A stretch of 64,000 bases of DNA from Tomocerus qinae (Eukaryota > Arthropoda > Collembola > Entomobryomorpha > Tomoceridae): contig CM034546.1 of NCBI GenBank assembly GCA_020055645.1, positions 127,803,875 through 127,867,874 of the forward strand, written 5' to 3'. Under the pieces are notes generated by a model, which was not told the origin of the DNA, did no database searches, and saw only the letters and a list, made by a program, of their open reading frames with translations. Each line of letters opens with the position of its first letter. The stretch's first letter is position 1. This document shows positions 36,377-47,822 of the stretch, piece after piece. Position numbers and translations under genes: made by a program.

Positions 36377-37830
36377 TATGGAGTATGGATGGTCATTTCT
36401 GCTGAGCAGACAGCATAACCTTCGAAGCTCCTTTTTCAAGAACCATCCATCATAGGGTAGGCATTTATAAAATAGAAAACTTATTTCTAACTTGTATTAC
36501 CGATAAGAACTCTAGATTACATTTTTGCCTTCTCTTTGTTTTGAAACAATAAGAAGCAGGCTATAAAGTTTGATTTTGACTGTCCTTAGTATTATTTAGC
36601 CAGTAAATTGTTACAGATTAGCTTTTTATTGTCAGGTTTTTTAATACACAAGTTTTGATAGAAAAAACTGGACATTTATTTGTATTTTTCGGATTCTGGT
36701 GACAGATAGATACTAAAAGAGTAAGAAGGGAAGATAGCAGTAGAATTTGTATTATTTGCGATAATCTGTCGCAAAATAAAAACACCTTTGGAATAATTGT
36801 ACAGATAGATATTCACAGAAAGTGCATGGTTGGCACAATATATTAGGGCAAAGTGACTACAATATTATAAATATGCAACAAATATATTGTCAAAGCTTAA
36901 CAGTTGATGATAAATATTTCCATTGATCACATTAACTCTCGTAAGATGTAGGTATGATTTTCATGTGTGCGAACTCCTTGGTTAAACATTTATAGTTAGC
37001 GGTAAATATTTCTAATACTTAAATTCTTGTATAAATATAGAGTTTTCACATAATGATTTTTGTTCCAAATTCTTGGTAATTCTTTCTTTTATTTTTAAAT
37101 GCCAACAATCATTCTATTTTTCATGCCTTGTTGTTCTGTAACATAAAAGTACTTTGTATTGAAATAAATGTATATCATATATAATTGAAACAATGTCAAA
37201 ATCTCATTTTTGGGTATCAGACAAAGTTTTAGTTGTAGTGGAAGGGAAACAGGAACAAACGTTCTTTATCATGTCATACCATCTTTGTAAATCTCACCGA
37301 CTCCCATATGGAGAATTGAAATGAGTTAATTCTTTCAAATCAATCTTATCTATTGTTACCAAATCCTTATCAACGTAGTGACAATGACCTAATACTTTGC
37401 TGTTGGTGGTTGTTCATTTTTTGTATCATTGCAATCATTAGTAAAAATAGATATTATCGCTTATAAATGTGTCACTGACAGATGGTCATAAATACAAAAA
37501 TTATTCATTCCCAATCAAGTGCCATATTGCTGCCTTTAAACATTTTACTCATTCAATACGATTTTTAAAAACAATCCGTGGATTTTGAAGATTGTGGCTA
37601 TAAACTTTCTTAAGGTACTATTTTACTCATCTGTCTCATTAAGTATATTATAATAAGTACTATGTTAATTGCCCATTTTAGTTTCAGTATTGCCGAGTTC
37701 TTCAAAAATTACTGAAACTTTATTCAGATATTTTTCAGGCTAAATGTTCCAAATTCTGATTAGTTTTTAACTTAAATTCTGTTTATTCAACTTTAGATAA
37801 TTTTTTCATTTGCATTCACTTAACGGAAGG
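36377..37830. other. Gene-free stretch, 3' side of the zinc-finger gene
   Basis: AT-rich and without ORFs of note. Probably the 3' UTR of the zinc-finger gene followed by the upstream region of the PMP3-like gene. CAACTTTAG at about 37790-37798 could be a splice acceptor in the 5' UTR of the latter. Confidence 0.4.
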
Positions 37831-38004
37831 ATGTGCTGTTGCGGTGATAAGGTGTTTGCCTGTTGTCTTCCAGTTTGCTTTGTCAGTCGGAAAAAAGGAT
37901 GCATGAAGAGAGAATGTTTGATCGCCTACTTACTTAGTTTTTTCGGATGGTTTCCAGCAGCTATTTATGCATGCCAATTTGTGGAAGAAGAGGACGATGA
38001 TTAA
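37831..38004 (+). CDS. PMP3/UPF0057-like small membrane protein
   Basis: 57 residues from MCCCGDKVF. The layout is that of the PMP3 (stress-response proteolipid, UPF0057) family. A first hydrophobic helix (VFACCLPVCFV) is followed by a basic KKGCMKRECLI loop, a second helix (LIAYLLSFFGWFPAAIYACQF) and a short acidic tail (VEEEDDD). Family members are about 50-60 residues and sit in the plasma membrane, affecting ion balance or membrane potential. The Cys cluster at the start could be lipidated. An in-frame TTG at 37810 adds seven residues, but the ATG gives the family length. Confidence 0.75.
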   Translation: MCCCGDKVFACCLPVCFVSRKKGCMKRECLIAYLLSFFGWFPAAIYACQFVEEEDDD

Positions 38005-40403
38005 AATTAATGTCCGTTAGTATTGTGTATACTTTGGCTTCTTTGTTATATTATGTCCATTACTTTATTACTATATACTTCTGTGTATTAATTGTATAAT
38101 CATTTGCACCCTTATCTTAAACCAACTTGAGTTCTCATACAAAATGTGCAGATCGAATCCCTGTCTATAAACACTAAGAATATTCTAGACACCCATAAAT
38201 ATACCTGTAATTAGTATAAGTAATTTAGTAATTCAGAGGAATTTTTTCTTTTATTAATGTTGCACGGATCAACTTCTATTCAAAATTTTCGCCATAAATA
38301 CTATTTAATAATAATTTAACAAATAATCATCTTTGCCATCTTTTTAGTACATTATACAGGCTATTCGAACAAATTTTTCCATTAGATTTCCGAAGAGCTA
38401 AAGATTTATATAGTAACTAAGAGTATAATAAACCGATTGAGATGCTTATGTTTGTGATGGTATTTTGTTCAGTAAGCATTTCACAGTCTACTAAACAACA
38501 TCATTAAAGTTTTTGTGTTTTTGTGTGAGTAGATATTCTCAGATTTATGCCTACAGTGACATGTAACCACAAAATATTTATTTATAAGTGTTTATCGAAT
38601 TGAGTATTTATGAGCCGAGGCTGGGTGGACGTGATTGAATTTTACTGTAATGATCAAGTGTTTGTGATAACAATTATGCAATTGTGGCCAGCAGATTTAT
38701 TCAATACGCAATGCAGATTCGTTTATCATTTTAAATTGTCCCTGAAGTGAACAAAAATAATATTTAGCACTGACATACGTGCAATCTTAGCTGTCAGTCA
38801 AACTTTGGATGACATAATGGTATTTGCAACATGTCCCCATTTTGAACGCAGAAAATCAATTGAATAAACCGTATTGAGTTAAAAAATTGGCATCAGGATG
38901 GAAAATTGATACTACAGATATAATAATTATTAAAACATTTGTAATTTTTGTATAATTAATGAAAAGTACCTAATTTATGGGGAATTGGTTTAATATCACT
39001 GGTTTTACATTAACATTTATTGGTTTAATATGAATTAACGAAATTAAAAGTTTGCATTTAATTCGGTAATATGAGACTCAAAATCTGTGGCCTATGGCTA
39101 AATAATCTCTTCTTTTATACTTCAACCAAAGACTAGAAGAAATTTACCTACCGATTACCGTGTATGTACTTATATGTATTTTTGTGTGGTAGGTAGAGTA
39201 ATATTAGTTTCACAATTTGCACCACCAATACCAATACCCATGATTATGCTGGCCTTCCTTTTGAAATTGAAACACTCATGCTGAGACCTACCTACTATTT
39301 AGTGGTAAATATTTATTTAACACAAAGGATAAGACTCAAACTGGAATGTTAAGTGAACTCCTGCTGTAGTCACTCAGCTGCATTATGCAAAGTAGTCGCG
39401 GGTGGTGGGTGGGTTAATATCCCGACTATAAATAAAATTGAACTGGTAGTTTAGTTTGATGAACAATAGGTTTTAGAACATGACTAAGTATTCATAGCAG
39501 AAAAGGCTTTTCAGAGGTGCTCATAATTTATTCATTGTCATTGACTAACTATTACTAACTATTGACTAACTGTTAACTAGCCAAATAGTAATGATTAAAT
39601 TATGAGAGATGGCATCAAATAAAACGTAGACTTTGGCCATACTAAGCTGTTTCAGGCTTAATCTTAATATTATCATTTTAGGCTATCATAGATTCCCCCC
39701 TTTTTGCTTTAGAAAATCAAAATATGTCATTTTTATGTTCGAAACATTCATTTAAATATTTTCTCTCTCTTTTTGGCTAAAATATATTGACGTAAATATT
39801 ACGTGTTTAAAACATATTTTAGAAACTATTCTCGTATAAGAAATATAATGAGTGGCCAAGTAAGGTTTAAAATACATACACGAGTCCTTACTTTCATTGA
39901 CATAAACAACTGCTAAATTTTTTATATGAATTCTTAGTACAGAATTCTTGGTAGCCCTGGTAGGTGTAATGTAGAGATATGATCAGACGAATGACGAACA
40001 ATTGGATCAATATCAGGTCTATACTCTTGGACATAGTTGGGACCCCTCACTCATATCTACCCCATATTCGGAACCTCACGCACCCTCAGAGCAAACCTCA
40101 TTAGGAGGATTTTACTGTGGTGGATTGAGGTGAAGTATACATAGTTTTACAGATAGTGAGGTGAGGTGAGGACTCTCTGTATGTAGATGGAAAGAGTGTG
40201 GTTTCTGTGAGGTCACGCACTTGCATTGCACAAATAGTGTGGCTGAGGAGAGGTGACATGCTACTAATGGCTTGGTCGTGAAGAAAAGTTGAAGCAACGG
40301 AACCGTTCTATACATAAGCTGAGGTTGAGGTGGGGGTGGGAAAATAAAACCTCAGTGAGGTAGAGGTGAGGTTAAAATAGGAGCACCTCATCTATATATT
40401 AAT

Positions 40404-40965
40404 AAATAATGTATAGACAAAGCAAGAACATGCTTGAAGACATTGACTACAAATGAAGTTATTAATATTAGTACGTAGTTTATTATAATTTATTACTTCA
40501 AGGGTCCCTTAAAGTAATAAATTCTGCGACGTTCACAAACTTCACTCATAAAGCAGGAGCTTGGTTGCAATACGGAAAGTTTTATAAATACCTTAAGTTC
40601 TTACAAATTTTAGCTCGCATTGGGTAATGCTGACCTACCTAACATGCTGTGAACAAGGGATAGCACCTCATTTGTCAAAAATTAAATAAATAGACAATGC
40701 TAGAACATGCTCTAAGATATTGACTATAAACCGTCGCGTAGTTCCAGGAATTGTCCTATTGTGCTTTTGAATAAAGCAGTGCACTGCAGTGTAGAGCCAC
40801 ATTTACCCTTCAAATAATAAATGCTGCGACTGCAAACTTCAGGTACAAAGCAGGGGCCTGATTGCAGCACGGAAAATTTTATAATCTTTCAAGCTCCTAA
40901 CAATTTTACTTCGTTTGGGGTAATGCTGCTTTTGCCTACCTAACATGCTAAGAGAGAGACTAGCA
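40404..40965 (+). repeat. Tandem duplication, ~280-bp unit, two diverged copies
   Basis: Both units carry, in order, GACAAWGCWAGAACATGCT, ATTGACTA, TAATAAATKCTGCGAC, AAGCAGGRGCYTGRTTGCA and GGTAATGCTG...CCTACCTAACATGCT. The first starts at about 40404 and the second at about 40683. Confidence 0.7.
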
Positions 40966-41109
40966 TTTGAAAGATGTTATTTAAGAGGGACGAGTATGTT
41001 TGTAATACAAAAGGAGCATAAAAACACAAATATGGTCACGTGATTGCATTACGACTCAGCAATTATTTTTGGAAACACAAAAATGCCCAGGAATATAACA
41101 GGTAAGAAA

Positions 41110-41430
41110 TCAAGCAGGAACAAGAAGTGAGGTGAAGACTTATATGGATGATGAGATTATGAGGTGAGGTACGTGAGTGCCCAAGTGGGTAAGCCTGATA
41201 TGAGGTGAGGTAGGTGAGGATCTCAGAGGGAAACCGCAACATGAGAAGAGGTGAATGAGCTTCTCAGAGTGGGAAACCGACAAGAGGTGAGGTGAGGTGG
41301 GTCAGAACTTTAGAAAGGAAACTCGGCATGAGGTGAGGTAGGTGAGAGCTTCAGAGGAGGAACCCGGCATGAGGTGAGGTTCGTGAGGTCCTCAGAGAGA
41401 ACACCTAACATGAGGTGAGGTCTAACCAAT
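41110..41430 (+). repeat. GAGGTGAGGT minisatellite, about six 50-57-bp units
   Basis: Each unit has GGCATGAGGTGAGGT or close, then GGTGAG, then CTCAGAG and GGAAAC. The repetition explains the open frame on the minus strand here. It lies about 250 bp before the start of receptor exon 1. Confidence 0.65.
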
Positions 41431-41672
41431 AAGTCCCAACTGTGCTTTTGGACACCAGACTGACTTTTCCCTAAAAACTTAAGAAATCGACGCATTAAAA
41501 GGTGTATAGTGTATTTATTCAATAAAACATTTTTCAAACGCGACGACAGATGCAGACGTCATTATTATTCACTACAAATTTAGGCTCCATATAAATTTAT
41601 CATTTGATTCTGATATTGTTTAAATTATTCCTCTATGTTGATATACTTTTAGTGCGTCAAACCCAAACCTAT

Positions 41673-43696
41673 ATGGCCATTGCTAGATTGCTAAAAAGAA
41701 TTTGCAATTCAACTATCAGAAAGAGTGTTAGTTTCATTCCTTACTTAAAGCAAGACAAAAAGAAAATGTTTGGACCGAAATCATTGAAGGCATTTTCATT
41801 TGTATTTAAGTGGACATTGTTTATGAGAAATTCTCCTTTCGAGTGGAACGTCACAAATCGTAAACTGGTACTGCTGCAGAGCAAAAGGAAATATAGTTAC
41901 TACATATTAAACGTAATTCTACTTACCGTACTTACCAGAGGAACCGAAGTGTTAGCTATATTGCATCAAATAACAATAAACAAAAGCCTCAACATGGGCA
42001 TCATTATGTTCTATTTATTTTACGTGATGGCAAATCTCGTTGGCATAACATGCCACATCAACACATTGCTTTCCCAAAAACAACTGGAGCAATACTACAA
42101 CAACTTTTTCAAGCTAAATTCTAATATCGGTGAGACACTATTTGCAATAGGTAAGTTTATGTATATGCAAAAATATTAATTTGTTTTTGTATAATACAGA
42201 AAAGAAGTTTCCCAATGCCCACCAGAAAGAAAATACATTTGAACGACTTTCCCAATTTATTTGCTATATTCCATTTCTGGCTTCCTTGGTCACATTTCCA
42301 GCTTTGTTGCATTTTCCTACGAGTATTAAATTCGCTGAAATCACATTATACAGTCGATATGGAACTTTAAATCGTTTTTGGACTATCATGGCATATGGTT
42401 TAACAGCCCTTGGAATAATGAATGATTACTCACATATCATCCTTTACGTTCTCACGTTGCAATCTTATCCGTCCACTGCCACCACATGGCTAATTTCCAT
42501 CAAGTAAGTGTGTATATAAATATAATTACTATACCTAGAAAACATCTAGATTTGTAGAGCTATTAAAGATTTGCAGATTAAATTTTACTGTATTTTTTTG
42601 TGTTAAACCAAAATATGTCTTATATCGAAGTTTAGAAAATATAGGAATTTGAAATACAACGTTCAACAGATCAATTTTATCTAGATTAAAATAGTAGCTA
42701 AATTCTATTCAAATCAATTTAAAGATATTTATATCCTATGTATAAACGTATTAAAAATAAACCTAAAACTGTTAGTATAAAATATTGTGCTGAATATCTA
42801 TGGCTGCAGATAAGTTAGTTAGTACCAGGGAACTGAAACAGGACTACTTTTTCACAAAAAAGTAAAAAAGTACTACTTTTTTTATAACGGGAGTTTTTAT
42901 GCCCTTTTTACCTTATTTACATGTAAAGTGGAAGTAAATGGGTGTACGTTGATACATTAAAAAAGGTTAAAAGGCAATAAAGGACAGCGTTTTTTAAAAA
43001 TTACACTTACCTTTTTCATCCAATCAAGGAAAAAGCGGTAAAAGGAAAAAAAGCCCTTTTTGTTCCCTGGTTAGTACTTGTGTTATGTTAGAAGTTAATA
43101 TACCAAGACGCATAAGAGAGTGATAATATATACAATTATTCCTTGACAGAAATCATTTTGGTGGCTATGAAAATGGATCAAACCAATGGAACGATATAAA
43201 TTTTGAGAAATGCCCTGATCAAAAGTTTTTGGCAAAAGCTTTGGAGAAAAGCACTTTCATTAGGAACGAGTTGGATTATTACAAGAAAATTCAACTGATG
43301 CACAATTTGTATAGCTCCTTATTTTGCAATACAGTAATTCCACTGACAACGACATTTGCTTGTATTTTAACGATCATGTCACTGTTCACAATGTTCAAGT
43401 ATGCTTCTGGTTTTCCAATTGTGGCGTTAGCGGCTATAGCAGCTGCCTCAGCATTGGCAATTTCGCATTTGGTGTTACTATCGACATTTTCTGCGAATTT
43501 GACAGAAGCATCGAAAGAATTTTTGAATTTCTTCCGTATTAAATTTGGTAGCCAAAAGTATTATTCTAAGTGGCTCCATTCTATAACTCCAATAATCGTT
43601 TGCTTAGGCAACTACTTCACATTTGTGTCTAACAGTCCGATCAATTTAATTTCCATTGTCGTCAACAGTCTTGTGAATCTATTAGTTGCCTACTAA
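41673..43696 (+). CDS. Divergent chemoreceptor (gustatory-receptor-like)
   Basis: Three exons, 41673-42150, 42200-42503 and 43150-43696, join cleanly into 442 residues. The start is the first ATG after an ACTTTTAG acceptor-like site at 41652, so a 5' UTR intron is possible. There are about seven hydrophobic segments. The last exon has the layout of the cluster receptors: a long helix pair, then FFRIKFGSQKYYSKWLHSI, a basic loop in the place of SLRPLRIPIG, and a final hydrophobic segment ending LLVAY. Primary similarity to the 5-24 kb cluster is low, so this is another subfamily. It is expected to be a sensory ligand-gated channel subunit. A hAT-like MITE lies in intron 2. Confidence 0.7.
42826..43069. 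mobile_element. hAT-like MITE, copy 2, with perfect 8-bp target duplication
   Basis: 244 bp, from CAGGGAAC to GTTCCCTG, flanked on both sides by GTTAGTAC (42818-42825 and 43070-43077). The inside has AAGTAGTACTTTTT-like and AAAAGGTAAAA-like inverted runs, as in copy 1 at 679-882. It sits in intron 2 of the divergent receptor and does not touch the splice sites. Confidence 0.9.
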
Positions 43697-43730
43697 CATG
43701 TTATTTAATAGAAAACCGTCATGGTTTTAA

Positions 43731-44116
43731 GGGTGGGTAATAGTGGGGTAAATTGAGCATACACTTTCTGTGTGTTACTTAAGAGTAGAGTATAGCACGT
43801 ATTTATTTACCAAAATTCTTCAAAATTACCTAAAAGTGGCGGAAAGTGAACACCTCGACCTTGTGACTCAGAAAAATTAGAAATTTTTAATAAGTTTTGA
43901 ATTATAGCGTTGGCGGGAAAACATGATTTCCCGTCAACGCTATAATTCAAAATGTAATACATTTTTTAACAGTTCGGAGCCCCAGGTCCCAGGTAGTCAC
44001 CTTTCGCCTTTCGCCCTTTTTGTAAATTTTGAAATTTGGTAAATAAATACGGGCTATACTCTAATCCTAAGTAACACACAAAGTGCATGCCCAAGGTACC
44101 CCGCTATTAACCCCAC
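43731..44116. mobile_element. TTAA-flanked MITE, copy 3 (best preserved)
   Basis: 386 bp between TTAA at 43727-43730 and 44117-44120. The inverted ends extend about 85 bp (left GGGTAATAGTGGGGTAAATT, right inverted GGTTAATAGCGGGGTACCTT), including the shared TGTGTGTTACTTA and GAGTATAGC words. A second, inner inverted pair (TTGGCGGGAAA / TTTCCCGTCAA) sits at 43911-43945. The remaining 44121-44658 holds no gene. Confidence 0.8.
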
Positions 44117-44658
44117 TTAAGTGATTTAAAAAAGGGGTTTTTGAATTTTGAAGATTATAAATTAAGTTTTATTTCACTGCTAAAAAGGATAGTAGATACG
44201 CTAGATAGAGATAAAGGGTCAAAGGTAATTGTCAAATGTATATGCACCAAAATGCAATGCCGTGTATTCATTACTACTGGGACACCAGATCTGCTACGTA
44301 ATTTCGAAAGGTTTAAGCGTCAACATTTTGATTAAATGTCAAAATATTATGCTAATACTACTAACCTAGAGCGTAGTTCATTTTTTTTGTAATAATACAT
44401 TGGGCTATGACCTACCAAGATATACATACATTGTTTAATTGAGAATTTGATGTGCTTAATAATATAATAAAACCATGTTATTTTTATTTTAAATAAAATA
44501 CTTTTTATTTAGTTTTAAAATGTCAGTCGTAGAATGAAAACAATATTGAGTGATAAATTGTTTGTGACACAGGGGTTTCGTTTGAAATGCTTTAAGACTA
44601 GCGGGGTTTTCCATTCCTAATCATCACTAGAAAGATGATGGTAAGGAAGGAAAGATGT

Positions 44659-47600
44659 TTATGCGTATGTGAGGAAAGCGTTGATGGTTTGGCAGAATCC
44701 ATTTTTGTTATTGGAGGATGGTGCAAGAATTCTGGTGTTGTCAGCGACGACCATGTTGACAGCGGCCTTGGTGTTGGTATTGTACATGTAGAAGTTGGTG
44801 TTACCTTCCAAATCAACCATATGGGACTGGCAGCTCTCGGTGTCCAAGCAGGTCTGATCGTAGTTGCTGAAGAAGTTGTAGAGACCAGCACCGTAGATGT
44901 AGATATCGGAAGATCGGACAGCGCGGACAGCCCATGACATAGGGCACCGGGCATCTCCAGCGGCGCAATGGGAGTAAGTGGGGTCGAGGAAGGCATTGTT
45001 AGGGGTGAAGGGTTGTGGGGCTGGTGGGCCGGGTTGCCAGTATGGAGTTTCAGATTGGATCATGGTCATGAAAACGTTTTTGGTATTTTCGAGTTGGTAT
45101 TGGTAGAGAACGTTGTGTTCGGATTGGGTTCCATAAAGCCAGACTGGTCCGTCTCTGCTTTCGACGAGGACACCACGGCCGGCATACAAGGTGACTTGAC
45201 CTTGAGCAACGTGGTTGTCCAAATCGTGATCGGCAGTCCAGGCCCAGACATTTTCAAAGTAACCAGAAGCTGATGCAGTAATTTGGAGAAGAGTGTGGAC
45301 ACCGACGCATTCGGGTTTGTAGCCGCCGCCTTTCGGGCATTGAGGAACCTGGAGATTGGATCCAGTAGTACCTCCGACGCGCATGTGACAATCCCACATA
45401 CCAGCTGAGCCTGCGCTGCTTTGTTTGATGTTCCATTGGACAAGGATAGCTCCGGGTTGGGCTCCTTTAGAAGCGAACATGAAATCGGTAATTTCGACTG
45501 AACCAGTTTGACCAGGTTCACCAACTTGGAGCATAGGTTGTGGGTTGTTCTCGCTTTGGAAGGCAGCACCGCCGGCCATGAGGATAGACCAAGTCTCACC
45601 GATCATTCTGGTGCCTGGAGGAACTTTAACTGTTTTACCGAGAACGTAGGTACCAGCTGGGAAGTAAACAATCTTGCCATTTACATTGGCGTTGATGACA
45701 TTCTGGATAGCATCGGAATCATCGGTATTACCATCACCTCGGGCACCGTTGGCTGTTAAAAGCAAAAGGTTCGTAAAATAATAGTACCCTTGAAAATATT
45801 AATTGTATTGAAATAAAGTAAATGTTGCGTAAAATAGTACCCTTGAAAATATTAAATAGATTAAAATATTAGTTTCATAATTTTATTGCAATTTAGACAT
45901 TTTTTTTACCTTTGACTGAAACGAAATCGTTGACATTGACATTTTCGTATTGAGGACGAGATTTTTCAAAGAATCGGCCTTCTCCATCGAGGAGAACACC
46001 GCTTTTGCGTGGAGCTGGGAGGTATCCAGCCTTGTATTGTGCATTTCCACTCTCATCTTGGTAGACGGAACCACGACCCCAGGAATCGATGGTGGTAGTG
46101 CCACTGACTTCCAAAACACGCTGTCCAGAAGTATCGGCTACAACAACTGGAGAGTTCTCAACTCGGACATTGTCCAAAAGAAGAGTTCCGGAGACATCGT
46201 TGGCAGATGGAGGTGGGTTGTTGTTGAGGAGGACACCGGTTTGTGTGTTGGTGATAACAGAGTCCATGAGGAGGATGCTACCAACTCCTGAAGTGACTTC
46301 ATTGGAAGGAGCAGACATATCAATAGCCAAACCGCAGTTGGTGAAACGGGCATTCTTGAATGTCCATTGCCAGTTCTGAAAAGAAAATACAAAATTATAC
46401 TTTCTGAAATTAAAAATCTTGGATTTACTTAAATAAATAGTGAATTAATTGAGTATTTACCCAGTTCATGTAGATACCGGTGGCGCAGTTGTTGAAGACC
46501 ATATTTTTGGAGAGAAATTGTTGGTTTCCGACCCACATACCGAATTTACCTCCGTCGAAGGTTAAATCGGACATAAATCCACCTGATCCATTCTCCATCC
46601 AGATACCTTGATGACCAGTTCCGGCTTCAGTTGACATCTTGAAGTGCAAGTTGACCAAAGATGTAGCCTGAGCAACTTGCCAATGGAGACCAGTGACGAC
46701 CTTGCTGGCAGCATTGCGGGTCAAGTCAATGTTGAAGTTTCTCACTTGACGGAAAAAGTTGTTTTGGTTGGTGTACCAGTTCCAGCCGTTGCTACCGTAC
46801 GGGTTGCTGTCAAGAACTGCCATTCCAGAGAAATTTGGAGAAGCAACCAAAGTTGGCTTGTCGTTGGCGTTTCCGACCAATTGGGAGTAGTAGTACATGA
46901 TGATGGGAGAGCTGATCAAGTACGTTCCGGAGGGGAAGTAGATGAGGGCGGGGGTGACTGTGGATGACCCACATCCATCTCCACAACGGGCTCCGGAGGA
47001 AATGGCCGTGTTGATACAGGCAGTGTCGTCAGCAACTCCGTCTCCTCTGCATCCGAAGTCCATTACGTTACGGTAGACGCTGTAGTCATTTGGTCTGTCG
47101 TGGAAAGATGAGATGCCGTGCTCGATGCTGGCAATCCACATATCGTCGGCTCTGGGAACATATTTGCTACCCTAAAAATTATTTAAAATAATATGTTAAC
47201 AGAAAATGATAATAGAAATCAATGTTTCATATCTACCCAAAAATTACGTTTATCTCAAATTGAGATTTTAATGGGAAAATAGTTAAAAAGTATTTCTACC
47301 TTCTACTTTTATCTACCTAGTCAAAAATGACTTACTAAGTATTTATAATATAGAAGTGAATTTTGCAAAAATATTTAATATTTGGTGGCTAATAGCATTT
47401 TTCCGAAACGTAGAATTTTTTGCCACATCTTCAAAGACTTTTTTGAACTTTAACAGAATTATTTATAAGGGATGCCTATAAATTGACAATACAAAATTCT
47501 AAACCTGGAAAAATGTTTTTAATTGCTTTTGCCGAAAAAGAAATAAAATTCCGACTTTACCCCAGTGTCTCAAATCCAACGAATTGACACATTTAAGAGC

Positions 47601-47713
47601 TATTATATTTGTATGTTGGTATATTCAATAGTTAAAATAAAACTTACGTTTGTTGGGTTGCTGTTACAGAGGTAAACTCCAGCTGTGAGTAAAAATAGAA
47701 TGGACAGCTTCAT
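44659..47713 (-). CDS. GH55 exo-/endo-beta-1,3-glucanase, secreted
   Basis: Four exons on the minus strand: 47713-47648, 47171-46461, 46375-45910 and 45752-44659. They give 778 residues, a normal GH55 length. Exon 1 encodes the signal peptide MKLSILFLLTAGVYLCNS. Two right-handed beta-helix (pectate-lyase-3-like) halves follow. The first opens with YRNVMDFGCRGDGVADDT and ALIYFPSGTYLI; the second opens with ANGARGDGNTDDSDAIQ and IVYFPAGTYVLG. Between them is the hallmark NWQWTFKNARFTNCGLAIDM. The active-site region has GTQSEHNVLYQYQ and QSETPYWQPGPPAPQPF, both with conserved acids. The family hydrolyses beta-1,3-glucans, releasing glucose or gentiobiose, and would act on fungal walls in the gut lumen. 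GH55 is mainly fungal and bacterial, so transfer followed by intron gain is likely. All four splice junctions keep frame. Confidence 0.92.
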
Positions 47714-47814
47714 TGTGTCTGCTAAATTAAAAAATTTCAGGTACAAAAATAGTTGCTAGTTGTCCAGCAACTACCAAAGGAACAAAGTAACGAGAACAAG
47801 AGCATTAGAGACTA

Positions 47815-47822
47815 CTTATATA
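47815..47822 (-). promoter_or_regulatory. TATA box of the GH55 gene
   Basis: TATATAAG on the minus strand, about 100 bases before the ATG. This places a transcription start near 47785 and a 5' UTR of about 70 bases. Confidence 0.6.

Larger units (their letters stand above)
38005..41672. other. Gene-free stretch with GAGGT-rich repeats
   Basis: Apart from the two repeat regions listed separately, 40020-40390 is studded with CCTCA/GAGGTGAGGT words on both strands. No gene or RNA was recognised. Small ORFs at 40112-40315 and 41310-41537 arise from the repeat. Confidence 0.5.

Noticed and set aside
38148..38162. tRNA B-box-like AGATCGAATCCC
   Set aside because: No A box, acceptor stem or cloverleaf can be drawn around it.
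44968..46967. Several plus-strand ORFs of about 100 codons
   Set aside because: All are antisense to GH55 exons, where higher GC content leaves other frames open.
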